NCBI RefSeq assembly: GCF_038618305.1
Contig: NZ_CP152017.1
Span: forward strand, 3,484,501-3,548,500
DNA: 64,000 nucleotides
Reading direction: 5' to 3'
From: Sporosarcina sp. FSL K6-2383
GTDB lineage: Bacteria; Bacillota; Bacilli; Bacillales_A; Planococcaceae
The notes beneath the pieces are model-generated. The model had not been told where the DNA came from, searched no databases, and saw only the letters and a list, made by a program, of their open reading frames with translations. Of this stretch, positions 43,229-52,477 are shown piece by piece (the stretch's first letter is position 1; the number at the start of each line of letters is the position of its first letter). The translations under genes were made by a program, and so were the position numbers.

Positions 43229-44170
43229 TTAATAATTATCTATGACTCCTCCTAGTGAAGAAGCTTTAACTATAGGGTCTTTAATAATATCTGCTATTTC
43301 ATCCTTTGTGCCATAAATAACTATTCCTAGTATTTCCATCTCATCTATATTTACATCTTTCATAATGCTGTAGGCGTTCTGATGTTCATGAGATGCACTT
43401 GTTTTTAACAGACTTAAAAAATCTTTATACTCATACTCCAAATTAGGTGTTGAAAAAACAGGGGAATTTGTAGAAAAACCCAGGGCTTCATGCTCTCTAA
43501 CAAAAGTTGAAGACCAAACGTGTTCTTCTGCCTCTTGTTTGAATGTATTTAATTGGCCATCGCTATAGGTGTTTACCCAAAACCAAGTCATTTCCGGAAG
43601 TACAAACAAAGGCAGGTCTTTCTGCCTGTATGGCTTATCAAAGGAGAGCGCCACTTCGTATATTCTATCTCCATGTATCTGATTAATCAGGTCTTCATCA
43701 TTTTTGTATTTTTTATAAGTAATAGCTGGATGGAAAAACATCAAATCTCGCCAACCATTCCCCTTATACCCGAATTGCCAATCATCTCCAGTGACGCCAA
43801 TACTACCACCAGAACCTCTTGAAATTAAAAGAGACGGATTCAAACCGAATTGATATTGTTTTTGTTCGATAACTAACGACTTTATTTTCATGTCCTTAGA
43901 AACTTTATAATGGCTCTGTCCGCCTAAAAGCCCTTTTGAATCTACAGTTTCACTGATGTAGCCATTTGGAGTACTAAGTCGGACGTAAGCATCCCATTGC
44001 TTAAATGCCTGTTGGCTAAAGTAAGCTGAAATAGCGAAATTGACTACGTTGAGAACAACAAATACAATGATTGAAATAAAAATAAGCATTATGACCGTCT
44101 TTCTTTTCCCTTTTTTCACCGCTTTTTCTATCTTCTTCTCATCAAAAAAATCCTCTGTAAATTCATCCAT
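43229..44170 (-). CDS. Membrane anti-sigma factor (Sigma_reg_N/C type)
   Basis: A 313-residue protein with one membrane helix (VIMLIFISIIVFVVLNVVNFAI, about 26-48). The short N-terminal cytoplasmic part binds the sigma factor in this family; the long outer part is the conserved C-terminal regulator domain (AYVRLSTPNGYISE, ALSFDKPY, FVLPEMTWFWVNTYSDGQ, ILGIVIYGTKDE). Its start overlaps the sigma gene by 8 bp, so translation is coupled. GGAGG 7 bases upstream of ATG. It should hold the sigma factor inactive until an envelope signal. Confidence 0.88.
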   Translation of the reverse strand: MDEFTEDFFDEKKIEKAVKKGKRKTVIMLIFISIIVFVVLNVVNFAISAYFSQQAFKQWDAYVRLSTPNGYISETVDSKGLLGGQSHYKVSKDMKIKSLVIEQKQYQFGLNPSLLISRGSGGSIGVTGDDWQFGYKGNGWRDLMFFHPAITYKKYKNDEDLINQIHGDRIYEVALSFDKPYRQKDLPLFVLPEMTWFWVNTYSDGQLNTFKQEAEEHVWSSTFVREHEALGFSTNSPVFSTPNLEYEYKDFLSLLKTSASHEHQNAYSIMKDVNIDEMEILGIVIYGTKDEIADIIKDPIVKASSLGGVIDNY

Positions 44171-44669
44171 GTAAATTCCTCCATGTCTCTTGAAATTCTT
44201 TTCTCGCCCGAAATAAATAAGTTCTCACTGTTTCCACTTTCATTCCTAGTAATAGGGAAATCTCTTTATAACTAAGCTCAAGCTCATATTTTAATAAAAG
44301 CAGTTGCCTATAAACTTCCTTAATGTGTTCTAACGTAAGAGCAATTTCCTGATTCATTTCATTATTTAAGACCATAGACTCAATATCTTGGTCATTCGTA
44401 AAGTTATTCCAGAAATGATGATCATCAATTGAAAATACCTGTTCTTTGCCCTTCTTCTTCAACATCTTTTTAAATTCATTCATAGAAATGGTAAAAATAT
44501 ATGAAAGGGCTTTATCGGATGGAACACCACTACTGTAAGCAATATATTTCATATAACTTTCTTGAACAATATCTTCCGCGTCTTCATGACTACAACCGTT
44601 CTTTTTCAAATAAAAATAAATCATTTTTGCCTGTTCATTATATATCTTCAACAAAAACTGTGAATTCAT
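44163..44669 (-). CDS. ECF RNA polymerase sigma factor
   Basis: A 168-residue sigma factor with region 2 (HEDAEDIVQESYMKYI) and region 4 (LLLLKYELELSYKEISLLLGMKVETVRTYLFRARKEF). It is of the normal two-domain kind, different from the ECF41 protein at 23327. First gene of a pair with its anti-sigma factor. AAAGGAGGAG just before ATG. Signal and regulon unknown. Confidence 0.92.
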   Translation of the reverse strand: MNSQFLLKIYNEQAKMIYFYLKKNGCSHEDAEDIVQESYMKYIAYSSGVPSDKALSYIFTISMNEFKKMLKKKGKEQVFSIDDHHFWNNFTNDQDIESMVLNNEMNQEIALTLEHIKEVYRQLLLLKYELELSYKEISLLLGMKVETVRTYLFRARKEFQETWRNLHG

Positions 44670-44702
44670 AGCTCCTCCTTTTTAATGCCCTTCATTAATA
44701 AA

Positions 44703-44729
44703 GAGTCTATTACCTTAATAAAGTTTACA
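44703..44729 (-). promoter_or_regulatory. Candidate autoregulated promoter of the sigma operon
   Basis: On the minus strand TGTAAACTTT is followed after about 9 bases by ATAGACTC. ECF promoters usually have an AAC-containing -35 and a short -10, and such operons are normally self-activated. By position only. Confidence 0.35.
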
Positions 44730-44938
44730 GAAAGATGAAAAGTAAATTTAAACCTGGAATTCCATCGTCTACGTTCATTGCCAAAATAAAAAGGCTACTC
44801 TCCTAATTGAAGAATAGCACATCATTTCAAAGCAATATTTTTTTAAGCGAGATGAGTCACTCGAACTTAACTAAAGTGACAGTTTGTAACAAGTGCCTGT
44901 CACCAAATAATCAATCATTCAAAGTAATATATTCAATT

Positions 44939-45634
44939 TTACTTCGTATACGTATCCTTCAAAACAGCAGCCGAATCTTCTGCTTCGTCAATAAAAAATC
45001 GTTCTACAGTGTCACGCTTTTCATACATATCTACATACTCGCTTGCAATGTTATCTGCTGAAAGATAGGTACCTTCCTCAATAACCCCGGCAATAGAAAG
45101 CATACCTACATAAATACCCTTTTCAGCTAGTTCTTCATGCAGACAATGAGCATAGCTGCGTAGTCCAGACTTTCCTATACTTAACGTAGTAAGGAATGGC
45201 GTCGCGGTTAATTCGGTAGCCCCGCCGCTCGTAAACATAATTGTCCCTTGTTGTCTTTCAAGCATCTCTGGAATGACCTGCTGCGCACTTGCAATTCCAC
45301 CAATAATATTAACTTGTAAGTGTTGATTTGCCAATTCGGCCGTTGTTTCAGTAGCAGAGACTGGTGCGATTACAGCTGCATTATATATAAGTACATCAAT
45401 TTGACCAAATGCTTCTCTTATTTTTACAAATGCATCCGCAAGTTGCTGTTCATTTGTGACATCTGCAGCGAAACCTGCAGCTTTTATATTCTTCTTAGAT
45501 AATGAAACCACGTAATCATCTAGTTTATCTTGTTTCCTCGCGATCAATGCCACCTTAAAATCCTTGTTACCAAATTTCTCCGCAAGACTAAGACCCAGAC
45601 CAGGTCCTGCCCCTACAATTACTAACGTACTCAT
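44939..45634 (-). CDS. Short-chain dehydrogenase/reductase
   Basis: A 231-residue SDR. The cofactor motif is VGAGPGLGLSLAEKF (the TGxxxGxG of the classical form reads GAGPGLG), followed by NAAVIAP. At the active site the family Tyr-x-x-x-Lys is not where expected: the region reads FTSGGATELTATPFLTTLSIGKSGLRSY, with Leu or Ser in place of Tyr, so this may be an atypical or inactive member. GGAGGAGGATGATGT precedes ATG. Single gene in the accessory stretch between rlmCD and the sigma operon. Confidence 0.8.
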   Translation of the reverse strand: MSTLVIVGAGPGLGLSLAEKFGNKDFKVALIARKQDKLDDYVVSLSKKNIKAAGFAADVTNEQQLADAFVKIREAFGQIDVLIYNAAVIAPVSATETTAELANQHLQVNIIGGIASAQQVIPEMLERQQGTIMFTSGGATELTATPFLTTLSIGKSGLRSYAHCLHEELAEKGIYVGMLSIAGVIEEGTYLSADNIASEYVDMYEKRDTVERFFIDEAEDSAAVLKDTYTK

Positions 45635-45803
45635 ACATCATCCTCCTCCTTCTTTACCTATCCGGTTAAATTGAATATCTTAGGGATTCGATTCACTTCT
45701 TAATAAGTCCTTCTCTTATTCAAGAAAATGATCCATTTGCAGAAGTAAATCAATCAAAGTTGTATAACAAGTATAACATTTTTGATTCCATAGACCATGA
45801 AAA

Positions 45804-45838
45804 AGGTGAAGAATCAAGTTAAAATCGATTCTTCACCT
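45804..45838 (-). terminator. Terminator of rlmCD
   Basis: AGGTGAAGAATC/GATTCTTCACCT stem, TTTTTCATGG on the minus strand. Near-identical copy at 43145. Confidence 0.88.
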
Positions 45839-45853
45839 GCTATTCATATTATT

Positions 45854-47215
45854 TTAAATCTCCAACCAAGCGACACACTCCACATGACTACTATGCGGGA
45901 ACATATCCACCGGTTGCACTTCCTGCGTACGATACCCACCATCTTCAAGAATACGTAAATCGCGTGCAAGCGTCCCTGGATTACACGACACATACACAAC
46001 ACGCTTCGGTTTATATTCCAAAATCGTATTCAACAGCTCTTCGTCACAACCTTTGCGTGGTGGATCGACGACTAACACATCGAATCGCTTACCATCGGCG
46101 TACCATTTCGGAATGACGACTTCTGCTGCCCCTGCTTCAAAGTAAGCATTGTCGATGTCATTCAATTCCGCATTACGTTTCGCGTCTTCAATAGCCTGTG
46201 GAACAATTTCAACACCATACACTTCTTTCGCTTGTTGGGCGATGAACAAGGAGATCGTACCGATGCCACAATAGGCATCAATGACAGATTCATCCCCAGT
46301 CAATTGTGCATAGTCAAGTGCTTGTCCATATAATACTTCCGTTTGTTCTGGATTCACCTGGTAAAAGGAACGGGCGGATATTTCAAAATCGATGTTACCG
46401 ATGGAATCGACGATGACTGATTTTCCGTACAATAAAATCGTTTCATCACCGAAAATGACATTCGTTTTCTGATCATTGACGTTTTGCATAATGGACGTCA
46501 CGCCTGGAATGACACGTTTGATCAATTCAATCGCAGCATCTTTCTGCGTGAATTTCTTTTTGCGTGTCACTAACACAACCATCACTTCGCCTGTTGTACG
46601 CCCTTTACGAACGATTAAATGCCTAAGCATACCGAGATGAGTCTTTTCATCATAGGCGTCAATGCCCATCATATGCAGTTCATATTTAAACATAGCCATC
46701 AGATCATCTGCCTCGTGACTTTGGATGAGGCAGATATCTGTGTCGACGATGTGATGTGTGCGTGATTTGTAAAAGCCTGAAACGACTTTACCATCGCGCT
46801 CACTGAAAGGGATTTGTGATTTATTGCGGTAGCGCCACGGATCGTCCATTCCTTTGACAGGATGAACAGGCACATGTGGTAGCTTCGCAACGCGATCCAT
46901 CACGTCACGCACCGTTTTTCGTTTTTGTACGAGCTGTCCCTCATAGGACAAATGCTGCATTTGGCAGCCGCCGCATTCCGAGAATACATGGCAAGGTGGT
47001 TTAACACGGTCAGGCGACTCTTTTGTCACCTTTAACAATCGTGCAAAGCCATAGTTTTTCAACGTTTTGCCCACTTGGATATACACTTCTTCACCAGGTA
47101 ACGCACCAGGGATGAACAGCGGATAGCCGTCTACTTTCGCAACACCCGAGCCGTCATGCGTCAAATCCTCTACAAAGACATTCAATTTTTCATTTCGATT
47201 TACACTAAAAGACAT
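45854..47215 (-). CDS. rlmCD: 23S rRNA (uracil-C5)-methyltransferase RlmCD
   Basis: A 453-residue SAM-dependent enzyme. An N-terminal TRAM domain ([29 protein letters not shown]) is followed by iron-sulfur cysteines (Cys75, 81, 84 in [10 protein letters not shown], and a later Cys), the SAM-binding fold ([12 protein letters not shown]) and the catalytic VDPPRKG and [12 protein letters not shown]. In B. subtilis RlmCD methylates U747 and U1939 of 23S rRNA and its gene follows dagK; here the two are separated by the cyd and metG genes. GGAGG 7 bases before ATG. Confidence 0.93.
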   Translation of the reverse strand: MSFSVNRNEKLNVFVEDLTHDGSGVAKVDGYPLFIPGALPGEEVYIQVGKTLKNYGFARLLKVTKESPDRVKPPCHVFSECGGCQMQHLSYEGQLVQKRKTVRDVMDRVAKLPHVPVHPVKGMDDPWRYRNKSQIPFSERDGKVVSGFYKSRTHHIVDTDICLIQSHEADDLMAMFKYELHMMGIDAYDEKTHLGMLRHLIVRKGRTTGEVMVVLVTRKKKFTQKDAAIELIKRVIPGVTSIMQNVNDQKTNVIFGDETILLYGKSVIVDSIGNIDFEISARSFYQVNPEQTEVLYGQALDYAQLTGDESVIDAYCGIGTISLFIAQQAKEVYGVEIVPQAIEDAKRNAELNDIDNAYFEAGAAEVVIPKWYADGKRFDVLVVDPPRKGCDEELLNTILEYKPKRVVYVSCNPGTLARDLRILEDGGYRTQEVQPVDMFPHSSHVECVAWLEI

Positions 47216-47274
47216 TATTTTTCCTCCACAATTCAGATGTCTTTAGTTTACCATAGAAACAGGCTTAGCTATTT

Positions 47275-48915
47275 CTAAAGCGAATTGCTTTGCGCCTCTA
47301 ATTTTGCTAACTCTTCCCCGATTTTGACTGTATCAATACGCTCGAACAACGGTTTAATCGTTGCAAACTGATAGGCTGATTTCTTGATTGCCTGCCACTT
47401 GAACTCGGATAGGTTCAACATAGCCTTCACTACATCACTCGAAGTGGGCAGAAATGGCGACAGCAATTGAGCACTATTTGCGATGATGTGAACACATGTT
47501 AGTAATGTATTATCGCAAGCCACTCTATCCTCCGTAAGTTGTTTCCACGGCTGTTCGCGGTCGAAATATTTATTAGCACCGCGAATCAATTCAAAGATTT
47601 CATCCAATGCTTGCTTAAAATGTCCTTCCTCGATCAGCTGACCAATACGGGCATATAATTGTTCAATACTTTCATCAATCGCCACGTCTATTTCACCTGT
47701 TGTAATTTCTCCACCATATGATTTCTCTAAAAATTTCAATGTCCGGTTAATGAAATTACCATATGCGCCAAGAAGCTCGGCATTATGACTAGAAATGAAT
47801 TCTCTCCATGAAAAATCAGTATCACGATTTTCAGGCGCATTCGTTGTTAAAAAGTAACGAATGGAATCCGCATGATAACGTTCTAAAATATACGGAACCC
47901 ACACCGCCCAGTTGTTGCTCGTCGACAACTTCTTTTTTTCGAGCGTCAAATATTCATTGGAAATAATATGTGTGGGCAATGCTGGATTTTTGATACCTAG
48001 CAAAATCGCTGGCCAAATGATGGAATGAAAAGGGATATTATCTTTGCCATGGACATAGTAGGATGTCGTGTTTTCATTCCAAAATTCGGTGATGTCATTC
48101 CCCGTTTGGGCCGCCCATTCGATGCTTGCGGAATAATAGCCTGACACTGCTTCAATCCATACGTACACTTTTTTATCTTCAAAACCTTTGACAGGGATAC
48201 TGACGCCATTTGCGATATCCCTGGAAACTGCACGATCTTGTAGCCCCTCCTTCAAATAGCGTTTGGACAATTGAATCGCATTATCTCGCCATGCTTTATT
48301 AACAGAGGCAATCTCTACAACAGCCTCAAGTTCTTCTTGGAATTGGCTTAATTCAAAATAAAAATGCTCCGTTGTTTTCTTAATTGGTGTATTGCCGCAT
48401 AATTTACAGACGGGTTTGATCAAATCTAGGGGGTCTAAAATCGAAGAGCAATTGTCGCATTGGTCTCCTCGCGATTTCGCGCCACAGTTGGGACATTCAC
48501 CTTCCACATAGCGATCCGGCAGAAACTTTTGGTCATGCTGACAATACATTTGCTCAATTTCTTTTTTATAAAGAAAGCCATTTTCGAGTAATGTTAAAAA
48601 TATTTTTTGTACGGTTTGATGATGATGCGGACTATCTGTTCTTGTGTATAAATCATAGGTGAAGCCTAACTTGTTAAAAGAAGCCGTAAATTCATTATGG
48701 TAGCGATCTGCCACTTCTTTGACGGTTATCCCTTCTTGATCGGCCCGGATGGAGATCGGCGTCCCGTTGCAATCACTTCCTGAAACATACAGTACTTTAT
48801 CACCCTTTAATCGATAATAACGTGCCAAAATATCACCTGGTAATAGTGCTGCGATATGCCCTAGATGTAGCGAACCATTGGCGTATGGCCATGCTCCTCC
48901 AATAAAAATACTCAT
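47275..48915 (-). CDS. metG: Methionyl-tRNA synthetase, second type, short form
   Basis: A 546-residue class I synthetase. HLGH signature at 17-20; four CxxC-like zinc pairs (Cys141/144, 153/156, 170/173 visible), as in the two-knuckle bacterial/archaeal form rather than the usual Bacillus MetS; signature 2 reads KLSTS (329-333) instead of KMSKS. The C-terminal tRNA-binding/dimerisation domain is absent (full forms are about 660 residues). GGGGAG before ATG. The gene is under a T-box with a Met specifier. It may be a duplicate that backs up or replaces a housekeeping MetS elsewhere; such extra synthetases are known to confer resistance to natural inhibitors. Confidence 0.93.
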   Translation of the reverse strand: MSIFIGGAWPYANGSLHLGHIAALLPGDILARYYRLKGDKVLYVSGSDCNGTPISIRADQEGITVKEVADRYHNEFTASFNKLGFTYDLYTRTDSPHHHQTVQKIFLTLLENGFLYKKEIEQMYCQHDQKFLPDRYVEGECPNCGAKSRGDQCDNCSSILDPLDLIKPVCKLCGNTPIKKTTEHFYFELSQFQEELEAVVEIASVNKAWRDNAIQLSKRYLKEGLQDRAVSRDIANGVSIPVKGFEDKKVYVWIEAVSGYYSASIEWAAQTGNDITEFWNENTTSYYVHGKDNIPFHSIIWPAILLGIKNPALPTHIISNEYLTLEKKKLSTSNNWAVWVPYILERYHADSIRYFLTTNAPENRDTDFSWREFISSHNAELLGAYGNFINRTLKFLEKSYGGEITTGEIDVAIDESIEQLYARIGQLIEEGHFKQALDEIFELIRGANKYFDREQPWKQLTEDRVACDNTLLTCVHIIANSAQLLSPFLPTSSDVVKAMLNLSEFKWQAIKKSAYQFATIKPLFERIDTVKIGEELAKLEAQSNSL

Positions 48916-48940
48916 ATTAACCTCTCCCCTTTAAATGAAT

Positions 48941-49244
48941 GAAAAAAACCTCGCCCTCATCGAATAAATCGATAAGGACGAGGTTTAAAACTCGTGGTAC
49001 CACCTTAGTTACGCAAACAACTCACATTGTTCGCCTCCAAAAGTACAAGGCGTGACTGCCTTTATACTTTGACATTTGTAACAAGTGTCAAATCTTGTCG
49101 TAGCCTACTAGTGAAATCACGTTCAGTACGCAGCTCAGAGATCATGTTCAAACGATTCGTCCGCTTCATTTCCACCAACAGAAGCTCTCTATGCGACATC
49201 CTCATTTTACTTTTCCTCTTCAACGCTTTTGATTATTTCTATTT
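48941..49244 (-). ncRNA. T-box riboswitch, methionine specific
   Basis: Leader of the synthetase gene. On the minus strand the T-box core AAGGTGGTACCACG lies at 49006-48993 and is followed by a terminator stem (AACCTCG...CGAGGTT, 48946-48986) with a T-run. Upstream a Stem I region shows AGAGAGCTTCTG, GGTGGAAATGA, and the specifier loop GAACATGATCT, with ATG at 49145-49143. This fits induction by uncharged tRNA-Met. Confidence 0.92.
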
Positions 49245-49273
49245 ATAGTAATGAACTTATCTAAATAAAGCAA
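49245..49273 (-). promoter_or_regulatory. SigA promoter of the T-box transcript
   Basis: Minus-strand TTGCTT and TACTAT are 17 bp apart, immediately before the leader. Confidence 0.6.
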
Positions 49274-49299
49274 GGTAATTCTACGCGTCGCGTCGGTTA

Positions 49300-49601
49300 A
49301 CAACGTTTTCCGCAATGTTCACAACGTTTCCAGCAAACTAGACAACATTTTCATCTAACTTAACAACGTTATGCTGGAAGTAAACAACGTTCGCACAACT
49401 AAACAACGCTTTCCATAATGTTCGCAACGTTATCGTCAAACTAGACAACATTTTCATCTAACTTAACAACGTTATCCTGGAAGTAAACAACGTTCGCACA
49501 ACTAAACAACGCTTTCCATAATGTTCGCAATGTTATCGTCAAACTAGACAACATTTTCATCTAACTTAACAACGTTATCCCGAAACTAAACAACGTTCAC
49601 C
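49300..49601. repeat. Higher-order tandem repeat, 103-bp period built of about 21-bp units
   Basis: Units starting AACAACGTT occur at 19 to 22-bp spacing. Five units form a 103-bp block starting at 49362, repeated almost exactly at 49465 and begun again at 49568. The copies differ at single positions. The frame is broken by stops on both strands; no ribosome site. It lies between the cydS stop and the T-box promoter. Confidence 0.9.
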
Positions 49602-49620
49602 CACAAAAACAGACGTCTCA

Positions 49621-49740
49621 TCACTTCCTCCTCTCAATCCGCTCCCTCACTGCCCCATCCAACGGCGCAACGACAAATGCCACAACAAGCCCTCCGATAA
49701 GGACGATGAATGGTGCGTAGAACATTAAAAAATGTGTCAT
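49621..49740 (-). CDS. cydS: Small cytochrome bd oxidase subunit, CydS-like
   Basis: A 39-residue protein, MTHFLMFYAPFIVLIGGL at its start, with one membrane helix (about 5-25) and a charged tail. It follows cydB by 13 bp with AAGGAGG overlapping the cydB stop. CydS of Bacillales bd oxidases is of this size and position and shares the FLxxYAPFxV pattern; it packs against CydA. The gene is short enough to be missed by ordinary gene finding. Confidence 0.82.
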   Translation of the reverse strand: MTHFLMFYAPFIVLIGGLVVAFVVAPLDGAVRERIERRK

Positions 49741-49753
49741 CAACTAGTCCTCC

Positions 49754-50779
49754 TTATGCATGGTAGTTGCCCTTTCCACGGACATAATCTTTATCAAACA
49801 AGAACAAACGCATGAGCAAATACAATGACGGAATGAGCAACCCAAGCCCCATGATGAACACGACAATTAGCGAAATCGCCATCGCTGGGTTCGTGAAGCT
49901 ATCGTAAATCGTCAAGTATGGATACAACAAATACGGATAATGGGATGCGCCATAACCATAGAAGGCAAAGGCGAATTGTCCAATCAGTAATAGAAATGCT
50001 AAACCGTACTTACTACGTTTCCATAACAGCCAAACCGTTCCGACAAACATCAGAAATGACACCAAAAACATCGGCCAGAAGTTTTGGATATTACTATAAT
50101 GCTCTGGATTGTGATTTCTTAATTCAACAATGATACCTCCTGCCGTAATCATTGTCGGCAATGCCCAAATGAGTGCGTATTTCCGCAACAGCTTCGTCGC
50201 TTCTACATCACGCGCTTTATTGGCATACCACGTCAAAAATACAGCTGATATATAAAGCGTCGCCACAATGCTTAACACGACAATCGCCCAGGTCAATGGG
50301 CTCGTAAACAGCACCCAATAATCGAGTACGGGATTGCCATCCACCATTTCAACAAAGCCGCCTTCTGAAATCGTCAACACAATCGAAAGCGAAGCTGGAA
50401 TGAGTAGCCCCGCAACTCCATACATAAACGAATAGCCTTTATGACCACGTGCTCCGTACGTTTCAAATGCATAATACGAGCCACGAATCGCTAATAAAAT
50501 GACGCCGATACTAACGGGAACCAGCAATGTGGTCCCATAATAAAACGCCGTCTTCGGAAAGAAACCGATAATCCCGACAAAGAAGAACACTAAAAAAACA
50601 TTCGTCACTTCCCAAACGGGCGATAAATAACGCTGGATAATATTTGTTAAAATACGTTTTTTCCCCGTCAGTAAGCTGTAAGCATTGAAAAATCCAGCTC
50701 CAAAGTCAATGGCCCCTATAAGGATGTACCCAAACAAAAAGGTCCATAAAACCGAAATACCAAGTATCTCAAGCGTCAT
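49754..50779 (-). CDS. cydB: Cytochrome bd-type oxidase subunit II
   Basis: A 341-residue membrane protein with eight to nine helices and no haem of its own in the canonical form. Start MTLEILGISVLWTFLFGYILIGAIDFGAGFF matches family members. It overlaps cydA by 4 bp (ATGA). Partner of CydA in the high-affinity quinol oxidase. Confidence 0.94.
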   Translation of the reverse strand: MTLEILGISVLWTFLFGYILIGAIDFGAGFFNAYSLLTGKKRILTNIIQRYLSPVWEVTNVFLVFFFVGIIGFFPKTAFYYGTTLLVPVSIGVILLAIRGSYYAFETYGARGHKGYSFMYGVAGLLIPASLSIVLTISEGGFVEMVDGNPVLDYWVLFTSPLTWAIVVLSIVATLYISAVFLTWYANKARDVEATKLLRKYALIWALPTMITAGGIIVELRNHNPEHYSNIQNFWPMFLVSFLMFVGTVWLLWKRSKYGLAFLLLIGQFAFAFYGYGASHYPYLLYPYLTIYDSFTNPAMAISLIVVFIMGLGLLIPSLYLLMRLFLFDKDYVRGKGNYHA

Positions 50780-52122
50780 AGCATATCGCCGCCTTTCTCC
50801 GTCTCACGGTCTTCAATTTCACGTTCAACCGGGTTGTTACGGAACATCCGTCGTAATACGACGACACTACCGACCCCTAAAACAAGGTAGAGGAGCGAGA
50901 ACAGGATTAACATTGTATCTACTTGACCACTCGTTGTAGCAGCATCTTGCGTGCGCATGATACCACGCAGAATCCACGGCTGCCTACCCACTTCAGCCAT
51001 CCACCAACCTGCTTCAATCGCCAAGATGGAAAGCGGTCCTCCGAACACTATGAGCCAACGGAACCATTTCGTCGTCACCATTTTCCAACGACGTTTTGTA
51101 CCTAGCCAAAACACGCCGGACAGCACCGTCATCCAAATACCAATGGTTACCATGATGTCAAACAAATAGTGGATGTATAAGGGCGGTGTATCTTCCTCTG
51201 CAAATTGGTCGAGTCCAATCACTTCTGCCGTTGGATTATTATGTGCCAATATCGATAATGCAAACGGAATTTTAATCGCATACTTTACTTCTTTATCATC
51301 CAACACACCATACAGGATAAGCGGTGCATTGCCCTCCGTTTCAAAATGCCACTCTGCCGCTGCTAATTTCTCTGGCTGATATTCAGCCAGATATTTTCCT
51401 GAAAAATCACCAATGATCGCGGTTGCAATCGCAAATACCAAACCAACCTTCATCGTCAAATATAGAGCTTTCTTATGGTATATATGATTTGAACCTTTCA
51501 ACAAGCGAAATGCCGCAATGGACGCTAGCACAAATGCCGCTGTCATATAAGATGTTGCCACGACATGCGCTACTTTCGTTGGCATTGCAGGATTAAACAT
51601 TGCAAGCAGCGGGTTAATATTAATAAGCTCCCCGTTAACGATATCAAACCCTTGTGGTGCGTTCATGAACGCATTGACAATCGTGATAAATACCGCAGAA
51701 AATGAAGCCCCGATGGCTACCGGAATCAATAAGAGTAAATGCTTCTTCTGATTCTCAAATCGATCCCATGTATATAAATAAATACCTAAAAAAATTGCTT
51801 CAAAAAAGAATGCGAATGTTTCCATGAACAGTGGCAGTGCGATAACATTTCCCGCAAGCTCCATGAAGTTCGGCCATAACAAAGATAACTGCAGACCAAT
51901 CGCGGTTCCGGTTACAACGCCGACAGCAACTGTAATAACAAAGCCACGTGCCCAGCGCCTAGCAAGTAAAATGTAATGCTCATCATTCTTCTTAATTCCA
52001 ACCCATTGAGCAATCATAATCATAAGCGGAACACCAACGCCAATCGTCGCATAAATAATATGGAAGGATAAGGTCGTTTCCGTTAACACACGTGAAAAAA
52101 AGACTGATTCTTCGTTCCCCAT
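50776..52122 (-). CDS. cydA: Cytochrome bd-type oxidase subunit I
   Basis: A 448-residue subunit carrying haems b558, b595 and d. Markers are SFHIIYATIGVGVPL, the GRQPW motif in MAEVGRQPWILRG, and a short Q-loop as in Firmicutes. AAAGGAGG lies 9 bases before ATG and overlaps the stop of a 31-codon upstream gene. The bd oxidase gives the cell an alternative to the aa3 oxidase at low oxygen; no Rex-type site was recognised in the upstream 200 bp. Confidence 0.95.
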   Translation of the reverse strand: MGNEESVFFSRVLTETTLSFHIIYATIGVGVPLMIMIAQWVGIKKNDEHYILLARRWARGFVITVAVGVVTGTAIGLQLSLLWPNFMELAGNVIALPLFMETFAFFFEAIFLGIYLYTWDRFENQKKHLLLLIPVAIGASFSAVFITIVNAFMNAPQGFDIVNGELININPLLAMFNPAMPTKVAHVVATSYMTAAFVLASIAAFRLLKGSNHIYHKKALYLTMKVGLVFAIATAIIGDFSGKYLAEYQPEKLAAAEWHFETEGNAPLILYGVLDDKEVKYAIKIPFALSILAHNNPTAEVIGLDQFAEEDTPPLYIHYLFDIMVTIGIWMTVLSGVFWLGTKRRWKMVTTKWFRWLIVFGGPLSILAIEAGWWMAEVGRQPWILRGIMRTQDAATTSGQVDTMLILFSLLYLVLGVGSVVVLRRMFRNNPVEREIEDRETEKGGDML

Positions 52123-52137
52123 CTAGCTTTCCTCCTT

Positions 52138-52233
52138 TCAGCTCCCAAAAATCCGTCCCAAAATAGACAACGTCATAATGCCCGCAATAATAAATGCAAG
52201 CCACATCAGCCACTTTTCTTGTCTTTTATACAT
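52138..52233 (-). CDS. Very small membrane protein upstream of cydA
   Basis: A 31-residue frame, MYKRQEKWLMWLAFIIAG at its start, with a single predicted helix (about 9-26) and a positively charged N-terminus (K, R, K). It begins with ATG behind GAAGGGTG (7 bases) and ends 15 bp before cydA, its stop overlapping the cydA ribosome site. Size, helix and tight coupling resemble accessory subunits of bd oxidases. I do not know a named family. Confidence 0.65.
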   Translation of the reverse strand: MYKRQEKWLMWLAFIIAGIMTLSILGRIFGS

Positions 52234-52412
52234 CGAGGCACACCCTTCCAATAAATCTTAACAATTTTTCTCCTACTTCTTCTTATACCCACTATGCTGC
52301 TAAATAATGTATGTAAACGCCACTGGCAGTGAACATTTTTTGAAATTACCTAGAGAACTTGACTACCTATTCGACAAACTGACCTACTATGACTACAACA
52401 GAATCTATTCAA

Positions 52413-52462
52413 CAAAAAAAAGCTGTATGCAATGTCCTTAAATGACCATGCATACAGCTTTC
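52413..52462 (-). terminator. Terminator of dagK
   Basis: AAAGCTGTATGCA pairs with TGCATACAGCTTT, 16 bp past the stop, with TTTTTTTTG on the minus strand. The 244-bp space 52234-52477 shows nothing else. Confidence 0.88.
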
Positions 52463-52477
52463 CCCATATATACTCTC

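Noticed and set aside
49300..49601. CRISPR array
   Set aside because: The units abut with no unique spacers, units vary in length 19-22 bp, whole blocks are duplicated, and there are no cas genes.
51992..52213. 73-codon frame across the start of cydA
   Set aside because: Out of frame with both cydA and the 31-codon gene and without a ribosome site.
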